Source of the DNA: JBIQKZ01 sp044464765
GTDB taxonomy: Bacteria; Pseudomonadota; Gammaproteobacteria; Burkholderiales; Burkholderiaceae_B
DNA: 64,000 nt
Reading direction: 5' to 3'
Assembly: GCA_044464765.1 (NCBI GenBank)
Contig: JBIQKZ010000001.1
Span: forward strand, 62,001-126,000
Part shown: piece after piece, positions 26,450 through 34,520 of the stretch
How the letters are laid out: the number at the start of each line of letters is the position of its first letter
Numbering within the stretch: the first letter of the stretch is position 1
Position numbers and translations under genes: made by a program
The notes under the pieces: model-generated
The model's database searches: none
Seen by the model: the letters and a program-made list of their open reading frames with translations, nothing else
What the model was told of the DNA's origin: nothing

Positions 26450-27607
26450 ATGCGAAAAAATTTGACGGCTCGCTTGCTGGCAGCGGCCTTACTGGCAGCC
26501 ACCGGCTGTGTGGCGCACGCCGCCGATCCGATCAAGATTGGGTTGATGCTGCCTTATTCAGGAACGTTTGCAGAGCTGGGACAGAACATAACGAACGGAT
26601 TCAAGCTGGCTATTGCCGAAAAAGGCGGGAAGGTCGGGGATCGAACCATCGAATACATCACGGTTGACGACGAGTCGGCGCCGGCGAAAGCAAACGAGAA
26701 CGCGAACAAGCTGATCAAGCGGGACAAAGTGGACGTACTGGTGGGTACGGTGCATTCCGGCGTTGCGCTGACCATGGCGCGCGCGGCGAAGAACTCCGGA
26801 ACATTGATGATTATTCCCAATGCGGGCGCCGATGAACTGACAGGAGCGCTATGCGCGCCCAACATCTTCCGCGCCTCCTTCTCGAACTGGCAAGTGGGTT
26901 ACGCAGTGGGCGCCTTGATGGCGCAGAAGCACAAGACTGCCGTGTCGCTTGCATGGAAATATGCCGCCGGCGATGAGCAGACCGCCGGGTTCAAGGAGGC
27001 CTTCGAGAAAGGCGGAGGCAAGGTGATCAAGCATTTGGCATTGCCATTCCCCAGTACGGAGTATCAACCTTTGCTGACGGAAATCGCGTCGCTGCAGCCC
27101 GAGGCGGTCTATACCTTTGTGGCGGGCGCGGCACAGGTGAAGCTAACCAAGGATTACGAGGCCATGGGCTTGAAAGACAAGATTCCTCTGTATGGCGCGT
27201 GGATTACGGAAGGCACGCTTGAGGCGCAAGGTTCGTCGGGCCAAGGCTTGCTGTCGGCTTTGCATTATGCCGATGGCCTGGATACGCCGCGCAACAATGC
27301 TTTCATTGAATCCTACAAGAAGGCCTATGGTGAAGTGCCCGATGTATTTGCGGTCCAGGGGTATGACTCGGCCCAGTTGTTCCTGGCCGGCCTGGAAGCG
27401 GTGCAGGGCGATACCTCCAAGAAGAAGGAAATGATCACGGCCATGGAGAATGCCAAGCTTGACAGCCCCCGAGGCCCCTTGTCGTTCTCGAAATCACATA
27501 ATCCGATCATGGACATGTATATCCGCGAGGCCAAAGGCGATCAAAACATCATGATAGGCATGGCCGTCAAAGGCCTGGAAGACCCTTCGCCCGATTGCAA
27601 GCTGTAG
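26450..27607 (+). CDS. ABC transporter periplasmic substrate-binding protein (branched-chain amino acid / aromatic acid type)
   Basis: Type I periplasmic binding protein of 385 residues with a signal peptide ending VAHAA. It begins DPIKIGLMLPYSGTFAELGQ and carries the usual VDVLVGTVHSGVAL segment before the hinge. AGGAGA precedes the start. Proteins of this class bind branched-chain amino acids, but several relatives bind benzoate- or coumarate-type acids. Because its promoter matches that of the terephthalate operon, I infer an aromatic acid ligand such as p-toluate or terephthalate. Confidence 0.85.
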   Translation: MRKNLTARLLAAALLAATGCVAHAADPIKIGLMLPYSGTFAELGQNITNGFKLAIAEKGGKVGDRTIEYITVDDESAPAKANENANKLIKRDKVDVLVGTVHSGVALTMARAAKNSGTLMIIPNAGADELTGALCAPNIFRASFSNWQVGYAVGALMAQKHKTAVSLAWKYAAGDEQTAGFKEAFEKGGGKVIKHLALPFPSTEYQPLLTEIASLQPEAVYTFVAGAAQVKLTKDYEAMGLKDKIPLYGAWITEGTLEAQGSSGQGLLSALHYADGLDTPRNNAFIESYKKAYGEVPDVFAVQGYDSAQLFLAGLEAVQGDTSKKKEMITAMENAKLDSPRGPLSFSKSHNPIMDMYIREAKGDQNIMIGMAVKGLEDPSPDCKL

Positions 27608-27715
27608 TCATTGGCGTGTTTCGAAGAGACGGTGCACGGCTGCTTTTGCGTACACCGTTCCGCCCGTTTTCCTCAAACCGGAAGAGGCCGCTTTACAGGC
27701 TTGTAGAGAGTGTCT

Positions 27716-28579
27716 ATGGATCTTGGATCGTTCCTGATACAGGTATTGAACGCCGTGCAATACGGCTTGCTGCTATTTCTGATTGCCAGCGGCTTGACGC
27801 TGATCTTCGGGGTGATGGGGATCATCAATATCGCCCATGGCAGTTTCTACATGATGGGCGCATATCTTGCATTCACCCTGACCGGGCTGACGGGCAATTT
27901 TTTTGTCGCAGTCATTGTCGGGTCAATACTGAGCGCGCTGATCGGCACCCTTCTTGAATGGGCGCTGTTCAGCCACCTTTATCGACGCGATCATCTGCAG
28001 CAGGTGTTGCTTAGCTACGGCTTGATCTTGATCTTCGAAGAAATGCGCAGTGTGCTGGTGGGCGATGAGGTTTATTCCGTGAGCGTGCCTGAATGGCTGA
28101 ATTTTTCCATTCCGCTGGGCGCCATCATCACGTATCCCGCATACCGCCTGTTTATTTCGGCGGTGTGCATCGTGATCGCCATAGGTTTGTACATATTGAT
28201 CAAGCGTACCCGGGTGGGCTCGATGATTCGGGCGGGCGCATCCAATAATGCCATGGCCCGGATACTGGGCGTCAATACCGGCTTGGTCAATCGCTTGGTT
28301 TTCTCGCTGGGTGTCGCCCTTGCGGCCTTTGCCGGCATGATCAATGCGCCCGCGTCCGCCGTGTCGCCCGGGATGGGGATGCAGGTGCTGATCGTCAGCT
28401 TCGTGGTCGTCATTATTGGTGGAATCGGTTCAGTGTGGGGGGCCTTGTTCGCGTCCTTGCTGATCGCCACTGCAGAGACGTTTGGCAGCGTGTTCTTCCC
28501 CAATGTCGCCGGCATGCTCACCTACATCATCATGGCCATGGTCTTGCTCTGGCGTCCGGAAGGTTTGTTTAAGCAATGA
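27716..28579 (+). CDS. Branched-chain-type ABC transporter permease, LivH family
   Basis: Inner-membrane permease of 287 residues from ATG 27716 (a GTG lies two codons earlier). The family signature GVMGIINIAHGSFYMMGAYL is at about 33-52, with helices throughout and the GGIGSVWGALFASLLIA segment near the end. The last four bases overlap the LivM start. Confidence 0.93.
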   Translation: MDLGSFLIQVLNAVQYGLLLFLIASGLTLIFGVMGIINIAHGSFYMMGAYLAFTLTGLTGNFFVAVIVGSILSALIGTLLEWALFSHLYRRDHLQQVLLSYGLILIFEEMRSVLVGDEVYSVSVPEWLNFSIPLGAIITYPAYRLFISAVCIVIAIGLYILIKRTRVGSMIRAGASNNAMARILGVNTGLVNRLVFSLGVALAAFAGMINAPASAVSPGMGMQVLIVSFVVVIIGGIGSVWGALFASLLIATAETFGSVFFPNVAGMLTYIIMAMVLLWRPEGLFKQ

Positions 28580-29556
28580 ATCAGAACTCAAACAAGAAAG
28601 CCGGGTGGGTCCTTGCATTGGTGTTCGCCATTGCGCTGGCCGCGTTTCCGGCGCTCGGGCTGGATTTCTACAACGAGATGGTGTCCCGCATTGTCATCCT
28701 GGCATTGTTTGCGGTAAGCCTGGACTTGCTCGTGGGCTATACCGGCTTGATCAGTTTCGGCCATGCCGCCTGGTTCGGCATCGGAGGGTATGTCTTTGCG
28801 CTGTTGTCGACGCAATATGGGATCAGCGACAGCCTATGGCTGACCTTGCCGCTGGCCTTGGTTGTTACGGCGCTTGCGGCGCTGTTTGTCGGGTGGTTCG
28901 TGCTGCGCACGAAAGGCTTGTATTTCATTATGGTTACCCTGGCTTTTGCCCAGGTTTTCTATTTCCTGGTACACGACGTTCCCGCGATCGGGGGCAGCAC
29001 CGATGGCATGAATCTTTATCAGCGTCCCACGGCGCATATCGGCGACTGGGTTGTGTTCGACCTTGAACACGAGCTGACCATGTACTACTTCATCCTGGCT
29101 GCCTTGTTTGTTTCCTTGTTGCTGATCGCCATTTTGCTGCAATCGCCCTTTGGGCGCGCTATCCAGGGGATCAAGGAGAACGAGCAGCGCATGCGGTCCA
29201 TCGGGTTTCCGGTGTTCCGATACAAGCTGGCTTCATTCGTGATTGCCAGTGTATTCGCAGGGCTGGCGGGCTACCTGTTTGCGATACAAAGCTATGGGGT
29301 GAATCCCGAGCTCTTGTCCTGGCATCAGTCGGCTGATGCACTTTTGATGTTGATTTTTGGCGGCATAGGTCAGCTCTGGGGAGGCGTGATCGGCGCGTTC
29401 ACGTTTGTCATCCTCAAGGAGCTGTTCATGACCTATACGGATTTGTGGCAGTTCTGGTTGGGGCTGACGATCGTACTGGCGGTTTTGTTTCTGCCGGGCG
29501 GCCTCATTTCCCTGGGTTCGCGCCTAAGATCACTGACGGGGAAAAGCCATGAATGA
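28576..29556 (+). CDS. Branched-chain-type ABC transporter permease, LivM family
   Basis: Second permease, 326 residues. Characteristic stretches are LVGYTGLISFGHAAWFGIGG (about 51-70), the cytoplasmic coupling region AIQGIKENEQRMRSIGF, and LMLIFGGIGQLWGGVIGAF. Overlaps LivH by four and LivG by eight bases. Confidence 0.93.
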   Translation: MNQNSNKKAGWVLALVFAIALAAFPALGLDFYNEMVSRIVILALFAVSLDLLVGYTGLISFGHAAWFGIGGYVFALLSTQYGISDSLWLTLPLALVVTALAALFVGWFVLRTKGLYFIMVTLAFAQVFYFLVHDVPAIGGSTDGMNLYQRPTAHIGDWVVFDLEHELTMYYFILAALFVSLLLIAILLQSPFGRAIQGIKENEQRMRSIGFPVFRYKLASFVIASVFAGLAGYLFAIQSYGVNPELLSWHQSADALLMLIFGGIGQLWGGVIGAFTFVILKELFMTYTDLWQFWLGLTIVLAVLFLPGGLISLGSRLRSLTGKSHE

Positions 29557-30292
29557 TGTCGTTATGCAAGCCGTCGACGTGCGGCGCGTCTTTGGCGGGC
29601 TGGTGGCCAACGATGCGGTCAATATTGATATCCGCACGGGCCAGACCCATGCGGTGCTGGGCCCCAACGGCGCAGGCAAATCCACCTTGATCAATCTCCT
29701 GTCGGGCGACCTGGCGTGCAGCAGCGGATCCATTCTTTACCGTCAGCAAGATATTACGACACTGACGCCCGAAGAACGCTCGCGACTTGGCGTGGGACGC
29801 AGTTATCAGAAAACCAATATATTCCCGTCGTTTACCGTGCTGGAAAATTGCCGGCTGGCAGCGCAATCTCGCCTGCCCCGGGCCGGCGCCTTATTGAGCC
29901 GGGCCGCCAGCTACCGCCCTTATCTTGAACGTGCCGAAAAGGCCTTGGCGGATACTTGGCTGACGGGATATGAGCATCGCGTGGCCGGCGCCCTGTCGCA
30001 TGGCGAGCAACGCCAGCTGGAGCTGGCGATCGTGCTCAGCACAGAACCGCAAGTGCTTTTGCTCGATGAGCCATTGGCCGGCATGGGGGCGCAAGAATCC
30101 GTGCGCATGATCGAGCTTCTCAAGTCACTGGTGAAAACCCATGCCATCCTCATGGTGGAGCATGATATGGATGCGGTTTTTTCCATTGCCGACGTCATTA
30201 CCGTCATGGTCGAGGGCACGGTGCTGATGACGGACATCCCCGAGGCGGTGCGCGCCAGCCCCGACGTGCAGAGGGCGTATTTTGGACACTAA
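29549..30292 (+). CDS. Branched-chain-type ABC transporter ATPase, LivG family
   Basis: ATP-binding subunit of 247 residues with Walker A GPNGAGKS at 38-45, signature LSHGEQRQLE and Walker B VLLLDEPLAGMG. The LSHGE variant of the signature is common in LivG. It pairs with the LivF-type ATPase that follows after 12 bases. Confidence 0.93.
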   Translation: MNDVVMQAVDVRRVFGGLVANDAVNIDIRTGQTHAVLGPNGAGKSTLINLLSGDLACSSGSILYRQQDITTLTPEERSRLGVGRSYQKTNIFPSFTVLENCRLAAQSRLPRAGALLSRAASYRPYLERAEKALADTWLTGYEHRVAGALSHGEQRQLELAIVLSTEPQVLLLDEPLAGMGAQESVRMIELLKSLVKTHAILMVEHDMDAVFSIADVITVMVEGTVLMTDIPEAVRASPDVQRAYFGH

Positions 30293-30304
30293 CGGAGGCC
30301 CGCG

Positions 30305-31021
30305 ATGGCGGCTGAAATCCTGATCGACGCGAAGGGATTGCATTCCTTCTATGGCCAGAGCCATATTCTGCATGGTGTTGACTTCAGCATCCAGGCGGGC
30401 GAGACGGTCGGCCTGATGGGGCGCAACGGCATGGGCAAGTCCACGCTGATCAAAAGCCTGGTCGGCGTGGTCCGGCCCCGCAAGGGCGAAGTCCGTATTC
30501 GCGGGAAGTCCTGTGTGGGCGTCGATACGCACAAGGTGTCGCGCATGGGGATTGCCTATGTGCCGGAGGGCAGGGGCATTTTCCCAAACCTGACGGTCAA
30601 GGAAAACCTGCTGCTCGCGGCACGTCCAGGCGTGAATGGGCAGCGCGAGTGGACATACGATCGGATCCTGGATTGCTTTCCCCGATTGCGTGAGCGGCTG
30701 GGCAATGGCGGCGGGCAGTTGTCGGGGGGCGAGCAGCAGATGCTGACCATTGGCCGGGCCTTGATGACCAATCCCGATTTACTGATTCTTGATGAGGCGA
30801 CGGAAGGATTGTCGCCGCTGATCTCCAAGGAGATCTGGCGCATGATTGCCGCCATTCGCGAAACGGGGATGGCGGCGGTGCTGATTGACAAGAACTTCGC
30901 GGCAATCAGCGAGATCAGTACGCGCAACTTGATTATGGTGAAGGGGCGGATTGTCTTTGAGGGCGATAGCGCCGAACTGCACTCGGATCCGGACCGTCTG
31001 AAGGACTATCTGGGCGTCTAG
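30305..31021 (+). CDS. Branched-chain-type ABC transporter ATPase, LivF family
   Basis: Second ATPase, 238 residues, with Walker A GRNGMGKS at 39-46, signature LSGGEQQM and Walker B LLILDEATEGLSP. Last gene of the five-gene importer; it converges on the IclR gene with 77 bases between. Confidence 0.93.
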   Translation: MAAEILIDAKGLHSFYGQSHILHGVDFSIQAGETVGLMGRNGMGKSTLIKSLVGVVRPRKGEVRIRGKSCVGVDTHKVSRMGIAYVPEGRGIFPNLTVKENLLLAARPGVNGQREWTYDRILDCFPRLRERLGNGGGQLSGGEQQMLTIGRALMTNPDLLILDEATEGLSPLISKEIWRMIAAIRETGMAAVLIDKNFAAISEISTRNLIMVKGRIVFEGDSAELHSDPDRLKDYLGV

Positions 31022-31098
31022 GGCTTGCCCACTCTATCCAAGGAGTCGCCTGGCAGCTTCTTCTTTCCGTACAGCAGAACGCATGCCTGCGTTGCGTA

Positions 31099-31923
31099 CT
31101 AGAGCAGCGATGCGACCAGCCAGCGGGCGCGTTCGAGTTCGGGCAGCAACTGCTCGAGCATGTTCTGTAGAGTGCGCCTGGAGGTCGACGTAACAATACT
31201 GATCGAACCCACGGTGCCGCCCTGGCTATCACGGACGGGCACCGCCATCGACCGGACACCAAGCTCCAGTTCTTCGTTGCTGACGGCATAGCCTTGCTTG
31301 CGCACCTCGGCCAGTATCTTGACCAGCACCGGTATGTCGACGCGGGTGTGGGGCGTGAGTTTTTGCCGCGCCATGCGCTGGATGCGCAGCTCGGCCTCTT
31401 TGGGTGGCAGGTCGGCGAGCAGTACCCGCCCGGTGGCTGCGCAGTGAGCAGGCAGCCGGGAGCCGAGCCCCAGACCGTTGGACAAGCTGCGTCGTGTGGC
31501 CGCCCGGGCGACGAACACGACGTCATTACCATCGAGCACGGCAAAGGAAGTGGATTCCTGAGTGCGTTCGCTAATGGCTTCGAGGGTGGGCTGTATGGTG
31601 CGCGCAAGCGCGGTCGAGGTTAAATACGCGTGTCCCAGGCGCAGGACACGCGGCGCCAGGCGAAACAGCTTGTCGTCGGATTCGACATAACCCAGCCGTT
31701 GCAAAGTCAGCAGCGACCGGCGCGCCGAGGCGCGTGAATGTCCCGTGATTTCCGCGGCCTCGCTTAGGGTGAGGGGTTTGTTCTTGATGCCAAAGGCTTC
31801 AATGATGGACAAGCCTTTTTCCAGGCCGGCGACGTACTCCTTGTCTTCCTTGGTTCGTTCCCGGGGCTGGATAGTGTCTGCCGACGGGGTTTGGGTGGGC
31901 GCCTTGGCGCTTTGACCGACCAT
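31099..31923 (-). CDS. IclR-family transcriptional regulator (TphR-like by position)
   Basis: Regulator of 274 residues with an N-terminal winged helix-turn-helix (about 33-90; LTLSEAAEITGHSRASARRS) and the C-terminal effector domain (about 100-270) containing FVARAATRRSLSNGLGLGSR and LPAHCAATGRVLLA, typical of IclR regulators of aromatic catabolism. The frame stays open to 32130, but the ATG at 31923 has a perfect AAGGAGG eight bases upstream. It is divergent from the P450-tph operon. In Comamonas the terephthalate operon is also run by an IclR protein (TphR), so this is the probable activator of both flanking transcription units. Confidence 0.88.
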   Translation of the reverse strand: MVGQSAKAPTQTPSADTIQPRERTKEDKEYVAGLEKGLSIIEAFGIKNKPLTLSEAAEITGHSRASARRSLLTLQRLGYVESDDKLFRLAPRVLRLGHAYLTSTALARTIQPTLEAISERTQESTSFAVLDGNDVVFVARAATRRSLSNGLGLGSRLPAHCAATGRVLLADLPPKEAELRIQRMARQKLTPHTRVDIPVLVKILAEVRKQGYAVSNEELELGVRSMAVPVRDSQGGTVGSISIVTSTSRRTLQNMLEQLLPELERARWLVASLL

Positions 31924-31983
31924 GTGTGCCTCCTTCGTGGGCAGAGTCCGCGCAGCCCTGCCATTTATAGGGGAAAAGCCAAA

Positions 31984-32043
31984 ATTCGCTATGCGCACAA
32001 AATGGCCGTTTTCTTTGACGTGAAGTATAGGCTTTCCTACACT
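31984..32043 (+). promoter_or_regulatory. Promoter with IclR-type operator upstream of the P450-tph operon
   Basis: TTGACG (32015-32020) and TACACT (32038-32043) are 17 bases apart. Upstream lie TTCGCTATGCGCA (31985-31997) and an imperfect palindrome AAAATGGCCGTTTT, matching the element at 26251-26311. It lies in the gap between the divergent IclR and P450 genes, the expected place for the regulator to bind. Confidence 0.7.
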
Positions 32044-32111
32044 TCTTCTCAAGCGCTGTGCAACACACATGCGGCGGTTAGCATGTACCGCCATTTGAAG
32101 GAGACGACACG

Positions 32112-33329
32112 ATGTCAACGGTAGACACACCAGAAATCGCCACAGAGGCGCCGGTATCCGATTTTGATCCCTATGCCGAAGAAGTCCTGCGGGATCCCTA
32201 TCCCCATTACGCGAAACTGCGTGCCTTGGGGCCCGTGGTTTATCTTAGCCGCTATGGGGCTTATGCACTGTCGCATCACGCCCAGGTCCATGCCGTGTTG
32301 TCCGATCCGGCAACCTTCTGTTCCGGCGCCGGGGTGGGTCATACGAATTTCCACACGGAAAAACCCTGGCGCAAACCCAGCATTATTCTTGAAGCCGATC
32401 CGCCGTACCATGCGCGTACGCGCAAAGTGGTCGCCCGGGTGCTGTCTCCGGCATCCATCAACAGGTTTCGGCCGACGTTCGAGCAGTATGCAGAGTTTCT
32501 GATCGACCGCATGGTGGAAGCAGGCGACTTCGATGCCGCCAAGGACTTCTGTGAAGCCTATCCCCTGAAGGTGTTTGCCGATGCGGTTGGAATACCCGCC
32601 GAGGGCAGGGAACACTTGCTGCCTTATGGCGACATGGTGTTCAACGGATTTGGTCCGGTGAACGAGCGCTTTGAAACCCGGCTGGAAAAAGCGGCGAAAT
32701 CAGTGGAATGGGTAAACAGTGTTTGCCAACGCGACAGGCTGACCCCCGACGGGATGGGCGCCCAATTATTCGAGGCGGCCGACGCGGGCGAGATCACGCA
32801 CGAAGAGGCGGGCATGCTGGTGCGCACCTTGCTGTCGGCAGGTCTGGATACCACTGTGTTCACCTTATGCAACACGATCATCAGCCTGGCCGAGCATCCC
32901 GAGCAATTCGAGCTTCTGCGCAACGACCCCAGCCTGGCGCGCCAGGCCATTGAAGAGGTGATTCGTTACGAGCCGACCTTTCATTCGTTCTACCGCACAA
33001 CCACCAAGCCGGTGGAGATCGCGGGGGTACCGATGGAAGAGAACCAGAAAATCGTAGTGTTCATCGGATCGGCAAACCGTGATTCCCAGCGTTGGGAAAA
33101 TGCCGACAGGTTCGACATACATCGCCGGCCAACGGGACATCTTGGCTTTGGCGCGGGGATCCACGGTTGCGCAGGCCAGATGATGGCCCGGCTCGAGGGC
33201 GAGATCCTGCTAAGCACGTTTGCCAGAAAAGTAAAAACGATCGAGCTCACCGGAGAGCCGGTCCGGCATTTCAATAACACCGTGCGCGGTTTCACCAGCA
33301 TTCCTGCCCGTGTCACGGGCGCCAACTAA
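32112..33329 (+). CDS. Cytochrome P450, CYP199A-like (para-substituted benzoate oxidase)
   Basis: Soluble bacterial P450 of 405 residues. Haem motif FGAGIHGCAG at 346-355 (C353 ligand), I-helix AGLDTT at 243-248, ExxR at 282-285. It resembles CYP199A2/A4 of Rhodopseudomonas along its length. The residues I recall as holding the benzoate carboxylate and ring in CYP199A4 (R92, S95, F182, F185, R243, F298) all have counterparts shifted by five: R87, S90, F177, F180, R238, F293. CYP199A enzymes demethylate 4-methoxybenzoate and oxidise 4-methylbenzoate. Standing before an alcohol dehydrogenase, an aldehyde dehydrogenase and the tph genes, it most plausibly hydroxylates the methyl group of p-toluate. 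Ferredoxin gene next. Confidence 0.9.
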   Translation: MSTVDTPEIATEAPVSDFDPYAEEVLRDPYPHYAKLRALGPVVYLSRYGAYALSHHAQVHAVLSDPATFCSGAGVGHTNFHTEKPWRKPSIILEADPPYHARTRKVVARVLSPASINRFRPTFEQYAEFLIDRMVEAGDFDAAKDFCEAYPLKVFADAVGIPAEGREHLLPYGDMVFNGFGPVNERFETRLEKAAKSVEWVNSVCQRDRLTPDGMGAQLFEAADAGEITHEEAGMLVRTLLSAGLDTTVFTLCNTIISLAEHPEQFELLRNDPSLARQAIEEVIRYEPTFHSFYRTTTKPVEIAGVPMEENQKIVVFIGSANRDSQRWENADRFDIHRRPTGHLGFGAGIHGCAGQMMARLEGEILLSTFARKVKTIELTGEPVRHFNNTVRGFTSIPARVTGAN

Positions 33330-33355
33330 GTAAGTTTTTCAGCAAGCGAGTCGTC

Positions 33356-33679
33356 ATGCCAAAAATTACCTATGTACAACCGGATGGAGAGCGCAGCACC
33401 GTGGAAGTGGGTGCGGGCACAAGCGTCATGCAGGCCGCGATGGCCAATGGCGTGCCGGGAATTGTCGCCGAGTGCGGCGGGTCGGCCATGTGTGCAACCT
33501 GTCATGTGTACGTCGATCCCGACTATCTCGACGGCATCCCGGAAATATCCGAGGTCGAAGTGGAAATGCTCGGAAGCGCGGCCAGCGAAAGGCGTGATAA
33601 CAGTCGCTTGTCCTGTCAACTGGTGATGGGCGCGGGAGTGGATGAAATCGTCGTTCATCTGCCGCAGAGCCAGGTCTAA
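33356..33679 (+). CDS. [2Fe-2S] ferredoxin, putidaredoxin/adrenodoxin type
   Basis: Electron donor to the P450; 107 residues. Cluster cysteines are C40, C46, C49 and C87 (CGGSAMCATC and LSCQL), the C-x5-C-x2-C spacing of P450 ferredoxins. It is 26 bases after the P450, as the partner ferredoxin often is for CYP199A. No dedicated ferredoxin reductase is next to it, so electrons must come from an unlinked reductase or possibly from TphA1. Confidence 0.93.
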   Translation: MPKITYVQPDGERSTVEVGAGTSVMQAAMANGVPGIVAECGGSAMCATCHVYVDPDYLDGIPEISEVEVEMLGSAASERRDNSRLSCQLVMGAGVDEIVVHLPQSQV

Positions 33680-33718
33680 GCCGGTCGGAATCAATTGAAA
33701 CTACGCCAGGGGGCGAGG

Positions 33719-34471
33719 ATGTCAGAATCGAAGGTAGTAATAGTTACAGGCGGGGCAAGCGGTATCGGTTTTTCGTTTGTTCAGCATTTGGCGCGAGCCG
33801 GGCATCGCATGGTGATTGCCGACCTGGCCGGAGCTGACGAGGCCGCGTCGCGCATTGTGGCCGATGGCGGCCAGGCCATTGGCGTCAAGGTCGATGTGGT
33901 CAAGGCTGACGACGCAAGAAACATGGTTGAGCGGGCGGTTGGCGCTTTCGGCGCCGTCGATGGCCTGGTCAACAATGCGGGGCTGTTCACCACGTTGAAA
34001 CTCCGGCCATTCGAGCAAGTGCCCGATGACGAATGGATGCGCGTCATGGAAGTCAATACGTTGGGGCCATTTGTTTGCGCCAAGGCCGTGGTGCCTGCCA
34101 TGCGCGAGAATGGAAGCGGTCGTATCGTCAACATTGCGTCGACAGTGCCGATCAAGGGGCCGCCAAACATGATCCATTATGTGGCCAGCAAAGGCGCTGT
34201 CATTGCGTTCACACGCTCCCTAGCCCGCGAGCTGGGCGGGGCCGGTATCACGGTCAATGCGATCGCGCCCGGCTTCACGCTTTCCGAAGGCGTCCTGCAG
34301 CATGACCTGCATACGCAAATGGGCGACACCACACGCAAGTTGTCACGATCCATACAGCGGGACCAAGTGCCTGGCGACCTGGTGGGCGCGGTCGAGTTCC
34401 TGATCAGCGATTCAGCCGGATTCATTACGGGACAAACCATCGCCATCGACGGTGGTTCGGTATTCCTGTGA
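33719..34471 (+). CDS. SDR-family dehydrogenase, probable 4-carboxybenzyl alcohol dehydrogenase
   Basis: NAD(P)-dependent short-chain dehydrogenase of 250 residues with GGASGIG at 11-17, NNAG near 86, catalytic S141 and Y154-x3-K158. The start is the ATG at 33719 with AGGGGG five bases upstream. In the known p-toluate route of Comamonas (tsa genes) an SDR alcohol dehydrogenase, TsaC, and an aldehyde dehydrogenase, TsaD, act in the same positions. I infer oxidation of 4-carboxybenzyl alcohol to 4-carboxybenzaldehyde. The general family is certain; the substrate is inference from context. Confidence 0.85.
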   Translation: MSESKVVIVTGGASGIGFSFVQHLARAGHRMVIADLAGADEAASRIVADGGQAIGVKVDVVKADDARNMVERAVGAFGAVDGLVNNAGLFTTLKLRPFEQVPDDEWMRVMEVNTLGPFVCAKAVVPAMRENGSGRIVNIASTVPIKGPPNMIHYVASKGAVIAFTRSLARELGGAGITVNAIAPGFTLSEGVLQHDLHTQMGDTTRKLSRSIQRDQVPGDLVGAVEFLISDSAGFITGQTIAIDGGSVFL

Positions 34472-34520
34472 GGCCGGCCATGTGTTTGAGCGCAACGACC
34501 GGCCATCAAGGAGCATCTGA

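Noticed and set aside
31924..32130. Longer N-terminus for the IclR regulator
   Set aside because: The extension would run through the divergent promoter and the operator-like repeats; the ATG at 31923 has a perfect AAGGAGG site.
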